Source of the DNA: Planctomycetota bacterium
GTDB lineage: Bacteria; Planctomycetota; PUPC01; JACPCR01
DNA: 64,000 bases
Direction of reading: 5' to 3'
NCBI GenBank assembly: GCA_027625095.1
Contig: JAQBXN010000018.1
Coordinates: 1 to 64,000, forward strand
In this document: positions 1 through 8,420 of the stretch, one piece after another
Position numbering within the stretch: position 1 is the first letter of the stretch
Layout: the number at the start of each line of letters is the position of its first letter
Translations under genes and position numbers: made by a program
Notes under the pieces: model-generated
Told to the model about the DNA's origin: nothing
The model's input: only the letters and a program-made list of their open reading frames with translations
Database searches by the model: none

Positions 1-135
1 TTCTTCGTGCGCCATCAACTCCGTCAAGAGAGTGAAAGACATGTGTTCCGCTCGGTCGAACGGATCATCAAGCCAGGGACGAAGGCCGGCGAATCTGTCA
101 AACTCTTCAGGTACGGAATAGGAGGTGGGTTTCAT
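1..135 (-). CDS. N-terminal part of an unidentified protein, cut by the window edge
   Basis: An open frame begins with ATG at 135 and stays open for all 45 codons to the window edge, so the C-terminus is missing. It lies 13 bases downstream of the STAS gene stop, which suggests one transcript. The visible part begins MKPTSYSVPEEFDRF and is acidic, with no signal peptide or membrane segment. Genes following a STAS anti-sigma antagonist often encode an anti-sigma kinase or a PP2C-type phosphatase, but nothing in these residues identifies either family. Function unassigned. Confidence 0.55.
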   Translation of the reverse strand, partial: MKPTSYSVPEEFDRFAGLRPWLDDPFDRAEHMSFTLLTELMAHEE

Positions 136-148
136 TGGAGCAATTGCC

Positions 149-493
149 TCAGGTAGAAAGAGCGGATTCAAGGGTTTGATGGATATTTACGATGCGATCA
201 ATTTCACAGATTTTGAGGACTTGCAAGACTGTGGGCTCATGAGCAACGAGCAAGAAGGCCCCGCCAGCATCAAGCACACGCCGACGTATCCTGAATATCT
301 TGCCAACAACCACACTACTGAGTTTCTTGACCGAACTGAAATCGAGAATCACGGTGACGTTACCAGGCACAATTGCCTTATCCAATTTTTCGCCAAATTC
401 TCTGACCTCATGCATCCCAAGGCCCTGAGATAAGACGGTGACTATCAGTTTTCCGTCTCTACTCTCTACTTGCAGATTTACGTCCATATGCAT
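149..493 (-). CDS. STAS-domain anti-sigma factor antagonist-like protein
   Basis: A 114-residue protein made of a single STAS domain, the SpoIIAA/RsbV fold that binds anti-sigma kinases or other partners. The core strand and loop around residues 48-65 read VILDFSSVKKLSSVVVGKI, matching the usual Asp-Leu-Ser ... Asp-Ser-x-Gly-Leu pattern. The Ser that is normally phosphorylated is present (second Ser of LSS), while the Asp before it is Ser. The length is typical of stand-alone STAS proteins. The start at 493 has only a weak ribosome site; a second ATG lies at 487. A perfect 10-base inverted repeat lies just upstream. A partner switch with the following gene is inferred, not shown. Confidence 0.8.
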   Translation of the reverse strand: MHMDVNLQVESRDGKLIVTVLSQGLGMHEVREFGEKLDKAIVPGNVTVILDFSSVKKLSSVVVGKIFRIRRRVLDAGGAFLLVAHEPTVLQVLKICEIDRIVNIHQTLESALST

Positions 494-519
494 GGTCTTG
501 AATGGGCCAAGGATGGCAA

Positions 520-547
520 ATGTAGAATCTGACTGCGGATTCTACAT
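520..547. promoter_or_regulatory. Perfect 10-base inverted repeat between the M81 and STAS genes
   Basis: ATGTAGAATC at 520-529 is matched exactly by GATTCTACAT at 538-547, with an 8-base spacer. Read on the minus strand it sits 27 bases upstream of the STAS start and about 120 bases downstream of the M81 stop. It could be an operator for the STAS gene or a weak terminator of the M81 gene; only three T residues follow on the minus strand, so a strong intrinsic terminator is unlikely. Confidence 0.45.
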
Positions 548-668
548 GACCAGGCGAGGAGGAACATCTTGACTTCAGCACCTGTCAAACAGAATTTTAT
601 GCTCGTTTATGTGAAGGAGCAGCGCCTGCAAACCCTCAAATCGGGAATCAAGCCAAAGCAGGCCTGGT

Positions 669-2129
669 TCAATCTAAATCCAAGGGATAGAGGCGGCGAC
701 CCAGATTCTTGAAGGGCACATTCTCAGCGCTGTGGACGCCGGGCTCTGAGACGACCACGATGTGGCCTGCCCAGGATTCGAATCCAGAACGGAAATGGGC
801 CGCTGACTTGACGCCGATCCACTTCATTCCTTTCACGTTGAGCCCAAGCGTTTCGGCAAAGGCCGTGTCGAATGGTTGTTCACGAACAGTAACAAGCACC
901 ACATGAATGCTGCCCTGCCTGATGTAAGCGGAAGGCCCCATGCTGCTTTCCAGCCCGGCCAGCATGGCGCCCCCGTACCGAAATCGACCGTCTGAGACAG
1001 CAACAACTTCGGCTTGCATCTTAATCGGCTTGCCTTGAAGCGGGCTTGAGTAGCCCCCGACCTCTATCTCAATCCTTGCCCCGGCTCCAGCTTCATGGCA
1101 TTTTGCGATCGCTTGCGGGTCCACAATATAGAGGATGCATGCGTCCTCCAGATTGGCATCGATGAATGCCTGAAGTTGCCCCGTGCTGTCTCCGGGCGAA
1201 CCGCCCCCAGTATTGTCGTTTCGGTCAGCAAGGATCACCGGATACTTGCCGATTCGCCTGGCCTCTTCGATCGCGTCCCTGGTCGCAGGCATCGGGCCTT
1301 GCCAGACTTCTTTGCGTTCGTAAATCCACGATCCAAGTTCATCAGCGAGAGCTTGCGCCTTCTCCAGATTGTCATTGGTCACGAGGTAAACCGAAGAGCC
1401 CATGTGCGGCGTATCGGCGAGCGGGTAACCAGTAGCGATAGAACCGCAGATGACATCCGGGTCTTCTTCAATCGCGTGCAGACGTTGGATGGCTTCAAGC
1501 ATTGGCGGATGTGCCGTCACCTGGTGGATTCCCCAGATCATTGGTATGCGATGCAGTGCCATCGTGGGCTTCAAACCTTCGGTAAGGATGCGATAGATAA
1601 CGTCCGCACATTCTCGTCCGCGTTCGGCCATATCCACTTCAGGATAGGTTTCGCGGCCGATGAGGACGTCCGCCATTTCGATCATTTTGGGAGAAAGACC
1701 CGAGTGAATGTCGAGCTGACCAACGATGGGTATATCAGGGCCGACGAGTTTTCGGACAGCCTCCAGGATAGCGCCTTCGCCGTCATCAATGCCTTCAGCC
1801 ACCATCGAGCCGTGCAACTCCAGCAGCACCCCATCGAACGGCCGGGCGTGCTCCATCAGCTCAATCATCTGATTCACGAGCGTGTCAAAGTCGATACGGG
1901 AAACTGGCCCGCTCGGATGCGCTTCCGCATAGAGGGTGGCAATCAGCTCGAAGCCGTGGGCCTCGGCACCTTCAATGAACCCTCCAGTGACTTTGTTGGT
2001 GCCGCGAAACCTCTCAATTATTTCATTGCCACGGATCGGGCCGAATCGTTCGAAGAAATTTTCAAGAGGCGTTTTTACGGGCGTGAATGTGCTGGTCTCG
2101 TGAGCAAAGGCGGCTGTGACTATTCTCAT
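669..2129 (-). CDS. M81 family metallopeptidase (MlrC / microcystinase C-like)
   Basis: A 486-residue cytoplasmic protein of the MlrC family, whose founding member hydrolyses linearised microcystin; most relatives have unknown amide substrates. The N-terminal DUF1485 domain (about 1-290) carries LELHGSMV at 103-110 and the metal motif QLDIHSG with D140 and H142. The C-terminal domain carries the typical DRNDNTGGGSPGDST motif. In MlrC the third zinc ligand is a His 22 residues after the second; here that place, in ETYPEVD, is Glu164. The start at 2129 has an AGGAA ribosome site. It stands beside sugar and glycan genes rather than in an mlr cluster, so microcystin cleavage should not be assumed. 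Confidence 0.88.
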   Translation of the reverse strand: MRIVTAAFAHETSTFTPVKTPLENFFERFGPIRGNEIIERFRGTNKVTGGFIEGAEAHGFELIATLYAEAHPSGPVSRIDFDTLVNQMIELMEHARPFDGVLLELHGSMVAEGIDDGEGAILEAVRKLVGPDIPIVGQLDIHSGLSPKMIEMADVLIGRETYPEVDMAERGRECADVIYRILTEGLKPTMALHRIPMIWGIHQVTAHPPMLEAIQRLHAIEEDPDVICGSIATGYPLADTPHMGSSVYLVTNDNLEKAQALADELGSWIYERKEVWQGPMPATRDAIEEARRIGKYPVILADRNDNTGGGSPGDSTGQLQAFIDANLEDACILYIVDPQAIAKCHEAGAGARIEIEVGGYSSPLQGKPIKMQAEVVAVSDGRFRYGGAMLAGLESSMGPSAYIRQGSIHVVLVTVREQPFDTAFAETLGLNVKGMKWIGVKSAAHFRSGFESWAGHIVVVSEPGVHSAENVPFKNLGRRLYPLDLD

Positions 2130-2145
2130 GGTTATTTCCTTGTAA

Positions 2146-2199
2146 TCAGATGGTGGCAGCGCCCTGGTTATCGCTGATGATGAATACGACGTTTGTCAT
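2146..2199 (-). pseudogene. Stub of a sulfatase gene (first 17 codons)
   Basis: On the minus strand ATG at 2199 begins MTNVVFIISDNQGAATI followed by a stop at 2146. This matches the start of many type I sulfatases, which begin with the same Asn-Val-(Val/Leu)-Phe-Ile-(Ile/Met)-Ser-Asp motif holding the first metal-binding Asp. Nothing else of a sulfatase follows; the M81 gene starts 16 bases later on the same strand. The simplest reading is a deletion or recombination that left the sulfatase promoter and first codons in front of the M81 gene. A short leader peptide is the alternative. Confidence 0.5.
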
Positions 2200-2343
2200 G
2201 GAACTTTGGATGCGTGGATTGCCTTGAAGGGAGCGCTTCGTTGGGGTGTGACAACTTGTTGCCGCTTTCACTTTCCGAAGATATGAAGCACGCTGAAGAG
2301 AGAGCGGATCGCAGGAACTTGAGCTATTTTGAGCAGACTTTCG

Positions 2344-3534
2344 ATGCAACCTATCAAGAAACGCTCTAAACGACAAGACCCCGAAATCCATCCGATGTCC
2401 ACAAACAATTCCATCCTCAACGCCAGCGATTTTGCATCCCGGTCTTCCACGACGTCAGGCATTCAGGAAGCGATCAATGCCCTGCCTACGGCCGGCGGCA
2501 CCGTCTTCATTCAGGCCGGCCGATACCTGATCCGGCGCAGCATCGTCTTGCGCTCCAACGTCACCCTGTGTGGAGAAGGCGCCTCCACAATCATCACCCG
2601 CCCAAGAGAAATCGTTTCCAAAGTGACGAAACGTATCTCAAAGAACAAGACCTACGCTTACCTGGAAGACACCAAGGGCCTGAAGGTCGGCGACGAGATA
2701 ATGATTTCAGATGACGAACAACGCGGTTACTGGGCGCGACACGGCATCCTCCAGAAAATCACATCAGACAGGGTGAATCTTGAACTCCTCGAATGCGATC
2801 CGGAAAAGGTCTATCTGCCAAGCAAGAACGCAATCGCCTCAAATTACTTTCCCGGCCTCTGGCTGCCCCGAGTAGCCGGGGTGACGATCAAAGATCTAAC
2901 CATTGACGGCTGCACAAAACGTCATCGAGCAGTCAAAGGTAACTTCACCAATGCGGCCGTTCACTCCCGGAACTCTAATGACATACGCATCCTGAATGTG
3001 ACGGTTCGCAACTGGCAGGCAGACGGTATCGGCGTCCAGGGCGGTGAAAGCGCCATGGTCAGCGGTTGCACAGTAGACAACTGCCGCGGCCCCGGATTAC
3101 ATCCCGGAACGAGTATTCAGAACAGTATCTGGTCGAACAATATCAGCCGAAATAATACGACTGACGGATTCTTCTTCTGTCTGGGGGTGGTTCAGGCCGT
3201 CGTCGAGGGCAACCTGTTTTTCAGAAACCGCGGGCACGGCATGGCCAACCTCACCGACCCGGATCGCTACAACGTACTCAAAGCCAACATCTGCGCTGAA
3301 AACGGCCAGCATGGCATCGAGGCGACCCGCTCCCTGGGGAACGTCATCCAGGGCAATATCCTACGGAATAACTCACAAGAGAATGCCGGCAAGTACGCTG
3401 GGATCTATCTGGAAGGACACAAAGACAATGACGTCTCCGGAAATGTCTTTATTGATGACCAGGATCGCCCCACCCAAACGCACAAGATAATTTCGCTGAA
3501 TCCGACCGGAGAGAATGTCATTCAGGAGGTGTGA
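2344..3534 (+). CDS. Right-handed parallel beta-helix protein (pectate lyase superfamily-like)
   Basis: About 396 residues. The N-terminal part has the glycan-lyase beta-helix pattern: a region about 90 bases in begins ASDFASRSS, then IQEAINALPTAGGTVFIQAG, typical of the pectate-lyase-3 or Pec_lyase cap. The rest shows repeated Asn/Gly-rich coils such as NNISRNNTTDGFFF and GNILRNNSQENAG, typical of NosD/CASH-type helices. No signal peptide is visible. Starts at 2344 and 2395 are both possible; the later one begins closer to the domain, and neither has a clear ribosome site. A polysaccharide lyase, hydrolase or epimerase role is inferred from fold only. The gene ends tail-to-tail with the nucleotidyltransferase, overlapping by 17 bases. 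Confidence 0.78.
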   Translation: MQPIKKRSKRQDPEIHPMSTNNSILNASDFASRSSTTSGIQEAINALPTAGGTVFIQAGRYLIRRSIVLRSNVTLCGEGASTIITRPREIVSKVTKRISKNKTYAYLEDTKGLKVGDEIMISDDEQRGYWARHGILQKITSDRVNLELLECDPEKVYLPSKNAIASNYFPGLWLPRVAGVTIKDLTIDGCTKRHRAVKGNFTNAAVHSRNSNDIRILNVTVRNWQADGIGVQGGESAMVSGCTVDNCRGPGLHPGTSIQNSIWSNNISRNNTTDGFFFCLGVVQAVVEGNLFFRNRGHGMANLTDPDRYNVLKANICAENGQHGIEATRSLGNVIQGNILRNNSQENAGKYAGIYLEGHKDNDVSGNVFIDDQDRPTQTHKIISLNPTGENVIQEV

Positions 3535-4096
3535 AATTGGATTGGCTCAGAACGCCCTGCCAGACCTCCTGCAGGCCGAAATGATGAATCCACTTCGCCA
3601 GGTACGGCCAATCCAATTGATCTCCCCTTCGCTTCAGCACCCCACCGATATCAATTGTGTGCTTATCTGATTCGCCCTCTTCAAAGAACTGAAGCTTCTT
3701 GAGGATGATGATGTCCTCTGGTGAACAGTAGGTTGCCTCGATGTCATCTCTGGGCGATAAACGAACACCTCTTTCGAATCTGATCCGGTCGTACTCTGTG
3801 TCTGCGGAAACGATGAAATCCAGCTCAAGGCCAGCAGGGGACTTTATGACGTTGAACATGCTTTTCCTTCTTACGGCATCCAAAGCAGCATCCAAGCTGA
3901 CATAGAAATCCGGTCCTGGGAATGCCTCACACAACTCAACAGTCTTTTCACGATTCAGCTTAACCACCAAGTCAATGTCGAGCGTCAGCCGGGGAGTGCC
4001 ATATGAAATCGTTGCCATCGAACCAGTGACAAGATACGGAATTCCGAGCCGCTCAAGAATTTCAACCGCTTCGCTCAGCAGGTCAAGTGGCCCCAT
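3518..4096 (-). CDS. Nucleotidyltransferase-fold protein (AbiEii/DUF6036-like)
   Basis: A 192-residue protein with the nucleotidyltransferase signature near the N-terminus: YLVTGSMATISYGTPR, then TLDIDLVV around residues 37-44, giving the Gly-Ser and Asp-x-Asp metal motif. ELDFIVS around residue 93 can supply the third acidic residue. Size and motif spacing fit stand-alone nucleotidyltransferases such as DUF6036 or AbiEii relatives, often found in toxin-antitoxin-like pairs. It overlaps the upstream small gene by 14 bases, which points to translational coupling. Substrate and toxicity unknown. Confidence 0.72.
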   Translation of the reverse strand: MGPLDLLSEAVEILERLGIPYLVTGSMATISYGTPRLTLDIDLVVKLNREKTVELCEAFPGPDFYVSLDAALDAVRRKSMFNVIKSPAGLELDFIVSADTEYDRIRFERGVRLSPRDDIEATYCSPEDIIILKKLQFFEEGESDKHTIDIGGVLKRRGDQLDWPYLAKWIHHFGLQEVWQGVLSQSNFTPPE

Positions 4097-4298
4097 TTAA
4101 CATTCTCCTGGCAACCTCTTTTTCGATCTTTTCCTGTTCCCAATCAGGGAATTCTTTGCTCACAAAATTCAGAATCATCACTCGAGTGTCTTTCCACATA
4201 CGGTCTGCAATTAGGTTCGTTTCCATTGGTGTCTTCTGACGGAGAAGTTCATACATCTCGTCTTCCATTAACTCGACTTTTGGCAACCGTTTTCTCAT
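4083..4298 (-). CDS. Small hypothetical partner of the nucleotidyltransferase
   Basis: A 71-residue charged protein (begins MRKRLPKVELMEDEMYELL) overlapping the following nucleotidyltransferase gene by 14 bases. It is predicted all-helical, has no membrane segment, and matches no family I recognise. The overlap and the size asymmetry resemble a two-gene toxin-antitoxin or accessory module in which the small upstream gene encodes the regulator. That is inference from arrangement only. Confidence 0.6.
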   Translation of the reverse strand: MRKRLPKVELMEDEMYELLRQKTPMETNLIADRMWKDTRVMILNFVSKEFPDWEQEKIEKEVARRMLNGAT

Positions 4299-4341
4299 CT
4301 TCCAATTTCCAGGAGAGTGAATACAACGCTTACGAGTTGTA

Positions 4342-4372
4342 GCCTGTGCTTTAGCCCTTTCAAATCACAGGC
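4342..4372. repeat. Small inverted repeat between divergent genes
   Basis: GCCTGTG at 4342-4348 pairs exactly with CACAGGC at 4366-4372 around a 17-base loop. It lies between the divergently transcribed small gene at 4298 and the ceramidase-family gene at 4406, so it could be an operator or a short repeat remnant. No T-run follows on either strand. Confidence 0.3.
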
Positions 4373-4405
4373 ATAATCATTACTGACTAACCAGATAAAT
4401 CTCCC

Positions 4406-5710
4406 ATGAAAGTAAACGCCGCCGCAGCCAAAGTAGACATTACTCCGCCCATCGGATTGTGGATGACAGGCTTCGGCGCCAGGGATTCCGCGGCCACCGG
4501 TATCCACGATCCGCTCTATGCAAAAGCGCTGGTGATTGAGTCAGCATCCAACCGAGTGGTTCTGGTTTGCCTGGACATCATTCAGCCTTCTCCGGACATC
4601 ATGGCCCAAGTCCGGTTTGGGGTGGAACAGACAACAGGAATCCCAGCCGAAAGTCTCTTCATCAACTCGACCCATACGCATTCAGGCCCGACCACATTCC
4701 GTTTCAACGGGATGGGTGTATACGACGTCACCTATTGCGATCAGTTGTCCAGAAAAATTGTGTCGGCAGTGCAGATGGCCTGTAACGACCTTGCCCCGGC
4801 AACCCTGAGCTACGGTTCGTCTCCGGTCGCAATCGGCGCCAACCGCCGGCTGCTGAGAGAGGACGGCGGGGTAAGTATGCGACCCAACGACACGGGAAGT
4901 TACGACCCAACGGTCTATGTGCTGCGTATCAAATTTGAAGACCGAGCACCGGCCTTGCTCATGACACACGCAGCACACCCGGTAATCCTGGGTTCGGATA
5001 ATCTTGAGTTCAGCGCTGACTTTTGCGGCTTCGCGTGTTCCGCTGTTGAAGAAAATCTGGGCGAGGGATCGATTGCCTTGTTCATGCAGGGCTGTTGCGG
5101 GGACATTAACGCAGATCGCGGGGATGGTTCGTTTGAACAAGCTGCAATGGTTGGCAAGAAGTTAGCAACGGCGGTTCTCGATTCATCGACGGAAGCCCTG
5201 GCTGGCGGTGGAATCTCAGGCTCTGTTGAAACTGTTCAGCTCCCTTTGATCGTGCCTTCGATCGAGTGCTGCGAACAGGAACTGTGCACTCTAAATTCTA
5301 AGCTCGAGGAGGCTGTTGACAGTCGCATCCCCTGGAAGATTCGTAACGCGGAAGCCATGGTGAATTGGGCTCGTCGAGTTAATGCCTGCGCGTTGAATGG
5401 AAACTTTGATCGTACTCAATCGATGCAGATCCATGGGCTCCGGATTGGTAACCTGGCGTTTCTGGGGACAGAAGCAGAGACATTCGTGGACTATGCGTTC
5501 TCAATTCAAGAGCAATCGCCAATACCGAAAACAGTAGTCGCCGGTTACACGAATGGGTGCATCGGATACCTGCCTACGGCCCGCGCGTATCCTGAAGGTG
5601 GTTACGAGGTAGACACGGCGATCCGTTACTATGGGTTACTGATGATGAAACCGGAAAGCGAAGAGCTGGTGGTGCGGAGGAGCTTGGATTTGCTTGACAG
5701 ATTGGGCTAG
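4406..5710 (+). CDS. Neutral/alkaline non-lysosomal ceramidase-family hydrolase
   Basis: A 434-residue protein matching the N-terminal catalytic domain of neutral ceramidase (PF04734). It begins MKVNAAAAKVDITPPIGLWM, the usual AGxAkxDITPP opening. Zinc-site motifs are visible: STHTHSGPTTF, then THAAHPVIL, then GTEAETFVDYA and GYTNGCIGYLP, corresponding to the His, His, Glu and Tyr ligands of the family. The C-terminal immunoglobulin-like domain of full ceramidases is absent, and there is no signal peptide. Short single-domain versions are common in PVC and related genomes; their substrates are mostly unknown and may be amides of sugars rather than ceramide. The start has only a weak ribosome site. 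Confidence 0.82.
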   Translation: MKVNAAAAKVDITPPIGLWMTGFGARDSAATGIHDPLYAKALVIESASNRVVLVCLDIIQPSPDIMAQVRFGVEQTTGIPAESLFINSTHTHSGPTTFRFNGMGVYDVTYCDQLSRKIVSAVQMACNDLAPATLSYGSSPVAIGANRRLLREDGGVSMRPNDTGSYDPTVYVLRIKFEDRAPALLMTHAAHPVILGSDNLEFSADFCGFACSAVEENLGEGSIALFMQGCCGDINADRGDGSFEQAAMVGKKLATAVLDSSTEALAGGGISGSVETVQLPLIVPSIECCEQELCTLNSKLEEAVDSRIPWKIRNAEAMVNWARRVNACALNGNFDRTQSMQIHGLRIGNLAFLGTEAETFVDYAFSIQEQSPIPKTVVAGYTNGCIGYLPTARAYPEGGYEVDTAIRYYGLLMMKPESEELVVRRSLDLLDRLG

Positions 5711-5978
5711 CGAGCCCGGCATTGGACCACCGGATTCGACAGAAACTCGGAAGCAGAAATAATTTCTCCGGGTGCAGCCAAGAAGCTTCTGCGCTGCACC
5801 ATTCTGGGCGAAGACCTTCCTTCGAGAGAAGGCAGACACAAGTGCCTCGACCCTCAGCCAGTATTTAAGGAGATAGTGGACGAAATCTTTTCCCGCTGCT
5901 AAACCGTCTGCCTTTGCCGCAAGTTTGAATCGTCGTTGCCGCGAAATCTACATTGCCATTTCATACGAAAGAAAACTG
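5711..5978 (+). other. Intergenic stretch with a start-less open frame and a hairpin
   Basis: Between the ceramidase and esterase genes one frame is open from the preceding stop to a TAA at 5900-5902 (about 63 codons), ending FKEIVDEIFSRC, but it has no start codon. It may be a decayed gene end; I do not recognise it. Inside it GGTGCAGC at 5771-5778 pairs with GCTGCACC at 5793-5800 around the palindrome AGAAGCTTCT. No T-run follows, so it is not a convincing terminator. Confidence 0.3.
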
Positions 5979-7505
5979 ATGCTAAACATCCTCATCCTAC
6001 TGCTCACTCCCCTCCCCCCTCTTCAGGCAGATGTCACTCTTCCCAAGGTCTTTTCAGACCACATGGTCCTGCAACAGCAGATGGCCGTTCCGGTCTGGGG
6101 ACAGGCGGAGGCCAATGAAGAGGTGACCGTAGAGTTCCAGGGCCAGAAGAAATCCGCCAAGGCCGATGCGGATGGCAAGTGGCGTCTCACGCTCGACCCG
6201 CTCACAGCCGGTGGCCCGGACGAACTCAAAGTTGTGGGGCAGAACACAATCGTCATCAAAGATGTTCTCGTCGGAGAAGTATGGGTCGGTTCCGGCCAAT
6301 CAAACATGGCCGGAGCCGCTGGCGGTTACGCAAAGAACGACCCGGAACTAGCCAAACTGCTTGAATCCGCTCCTTACGAAAAACTGCGCGTTCTTCTCCA
6401 GGCCGGCATATGGACAGATTCCTCAAAGGCAAACTTGATCCGATTCTCTGCTTTGCTTCTAGCGTTCGGGCATCGCCTGCAGACTGATCTCGACATACCG
6501 GTCGGCCTGATAGTGGGTGCAGTCGGCGGCACACCCTCAGGCTTATGGGTCAGCCCCGATCGGTATGCTCAGGATGAAAACTCAAAGAAAGTGATTGCTG
6601 GATTCGCAAAGAACTTTGATGAGGAAGCAGCGAAGAATCGCTATGAGGCCGCACTCTCAGATTGGGAGAAGACGGTGGCTCAATTCAAGGAGGAAGGCAA
6701 GAAAAAACTCCCGCGCAAACCTTCCGCCCCGGTTAAGCCGGGTGAAAGCACTCGAGGCAAGATCGGCGAACTCTACAATCGCTTCATCCAGCCTGTTGCC
6801 GGTTATGGCATTAAGGGCGTTCTGTGGGATCAGGGAGAATCCGGTACTGCCATTCAGGGACTGGATCAGTTCACCGCAATGGGCTCACTCATCGGCGGCT
6901 GGCGAAAGGATTGGGGACAAGACTTTCCGTTCCTTTATATTCAAAAACCAAGTGGCGGCGGCTGCGCCTGGGACGATTCCAATGCCGTCACACAGAAAGC
7001 GGACAAGTTCACTCCGCCGCCTTCTCCGATGGCAGACGGCAAGTATCGTGAACTTCACATTCGCATCCGCCAGCATCCCAAGACCTGGATGGTCACAGCC
7101 ACCGATTTGGGCTCTGGTATCCACCCAACGAACAAGTGGGGTTACGGCCAGCGTGCGGCCCAGGTCGCCCTGGGTGCGGTTTATGGAAAGCAGGTCGCTA
7201 TTTACGGGCCAACCTATGCCTCTCACAGCATAGATGGCACACAGGTGCGAATAAAATTTGACAACACCGGTGAAGGCCTTGCCTTCAAGAATGGTGACAA
7301 ACTGCAGGGCTTTGCTCTGGCTGGCGCTGACAAGGATTTTCACTGGGCCGAAGCCGTCATAGATGGTTCAGTCATTGTGGTGTCGTCTGAAAAAGTTCCC
7401 GTACCAGTTGCGGTTCGGTACGGTTGGGGCCCAACGCATCCCTGGGCCAATCTGTTCAACAAAGATGGTCTTCCCGCACTGTCGTTTCGCACCGACAATT
7501 GGTAA
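5979..7505 (+). CDS. Exported sialate O-acetylesterase-family SGNH hydrolase
   Basis: About 508 residues from ATG 5979, chosen because it begins a clean signal peptide (MLNILILLLTPLPPLQA) after a GAAAGAAAA ribosome-site-like stretch. The family opening VTLPKVFSDHMVLQQ follows, then an N-terminal beta domain, then the SGNH block GSGQSNMAG near residue 104 with the nucleophile Ser, VLWDQGESGT for the third block, and the catalytic Asp/His region ending GIHPTNKWGYGQRAAQ near residue 380. The family removes acetyl esters from sialic acids or acetylated plant and algal polysaccharides; the periplasm or outside of the cell is the expected site. A Lys/Pro-rich insertion (about 215-265) is longer than usual. 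Confidence 0.88.
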   Translation: MLNILILLLTPLPPLQADVTLPKVFSDHMVLQQQMAVPVWGQAEANEEVTVEFQGQKKSAKADADGKWRLTLDPLTAGGPDELKVVGQNTIVIKDVLVGEVWVGSGQSNMAGAAGGYAKNDPELAKLLESAPYEKLRVLLQAGIWTDSSKANLIRFSALLLAFGHRLQTDLDIPVGLIVGAVGGTPSGLWVSPDRYAQDENSKKVIAGFAKNFDEEAAKNRYEAALSDWEKTVAQFKEEGKKKLPRKPSAPVKPGESTRGKIGELYNRFIQPVAGYGIKGVLWDQGESGTAIQGLDQFTAMGSLIGGWRKDWGQDFPFLYIQKPSGGGCAWDDSNAVTQKADKFTPPPSPMADGKYRELHIRIRQHPKTWMVTATDLGSGIHPTNKWGYGQRAAQVALGAVYGKQVAIYGPTYASHSIDGTQVRIKFDNTGEGLAFKNGDKLQGFALAGADKDFHWAEAVIDGSVIVVSSEKVPVPVAVRYGWGPTHPWANLFNKDGLPALSFRTDNW

Positions 7506-7586
7506 AACTGGCCGAAGCCTGAGAGGGGTGTATCTTCCCCCTTGCCAAATCAGCTTCATGCCTTCCTCTATCTCCCAGGCTGTATC

Positions 7587-8420
7587 ATGTACGGTGAACT
7601 GAAAAACCAACTGCGCGCTGACCTTATCAAGCCGCGTATTCTTAAACCGCAGACCGAGCGACATCTTTACACCGCTTTTGAATCTGCCGAGCAGGATTTT
7701 CAGGACTTCCTGAACAGTCTCGCGGGCAGCTTCGAAGACTACGAAATCGAAATTATTTTCGGGCCCCTGTTTACACCTTCACTTGAAGAACAGGCCGGCT
7801 ACTCCGAAGCCCTGGTCAGCTATCAGCCTGATCCGTCGGATGTAAAGCTCCTGACGGTCGAACTGTCACGGGAAGCACTCATTTGTCCCATAGTCCTCAG
7901 CGAAAAAGACCAGCCAACTCTGCCTCTGCACGAAGTGATGATTGAACGGTATCTCCGCCTGCTCGCCCTCGAGGACGCCCCGGAGACCGAAACCGCTTCA
8001 CGCATTCGTAATTCGCTTAGCGAGGATTTGTGGAGAATCGCTTTAGCCATCGCAAGAGATCGCACCTGGTGTGGTAATGAACGTCAGGCCTGGCTCGCTG
8101 ATTTTGTTGAAAGGCGAAGCAAGAAACGTGTCTGGCGCTTCGAAGAACTAACCCTCCTCGGTGATCTTACCACCGGCAATCGGGCTCTGAATGGCAAGAC
8201 GCTTATCCCTGCTGCCCATTCAGCAGTAAGGTCTGCCCGCACTTCCGTCGCCAATGTCAGCGCCGGTCGTCACTATCTCTCCAGTGACGTTGCCGAACAT
8301 CACAGTTATCGCGGCTCGGGCCAGGTAAACCAGACACTTCTAAAACAAAAGCAACTGGAACTTGATCTGCTCGTCGGCCTGGCCGAGGACCTGCAGGAGC
8401 TCGTCGGTTCTGAGGCCTGA
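7587..8420 (+). CDS. Hypothetical cytoplasmic protein
   Basis: About 277 residues from ATG 7587 (an in-frame ATG at 7542 would add a non-conserved-looking tail). It begins MYGELKNQLRADLIKP, is rich in Glu, Leu and Arg, and has no signal peptide, membrane segment or catalytic motif I can name. The middle (VELSREALICPIVLSEKD) looks like an alternating alpha/beta region and the end like a long helix. The weak ribosome site and single-gene placement between two exported-glycan genes give no hint of role. Confidence 0.55.
   Translation: MYGELKNQLRADLIKPRILKPQTERHLYTAFESAEQDFQDFLNSLAGSFEDYEIEIIFGPLFTPSLEEQAGYSEALVSYQPDPSDVKLLTVELSREALICPIVLSEKDQPTLPLHEVMIERYLRLLALEDAPETETASRIRNSLSEDLWRIALAIARDRTWCGNERQAWLADFVERRSKKRVWRFEELTLLGDLTTGNRALNGKTLIPAAHSAVRSARTSVANVSAGRHYLSSDVAEHHSYRGSGQVNQTLLKQKQLELDLLVGLAEDLQELVGSEA

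Noticed and set aside
1095..2177. Long plus-strand open frame of about 360 codons opposite the M81 gene
   Set aside because: It is fully antisense to a gene with clear family motifs, its translation shows no motif, and it has no ribosome site. A codon-structure shadow.
5771..5800. Hairpin after the ceramidase-family gene as a terminator
   Set aside because: The stem is good but contains a ten-base palindrome instead of a loop and has no T-run; kept only as a note in the intergenic entry.
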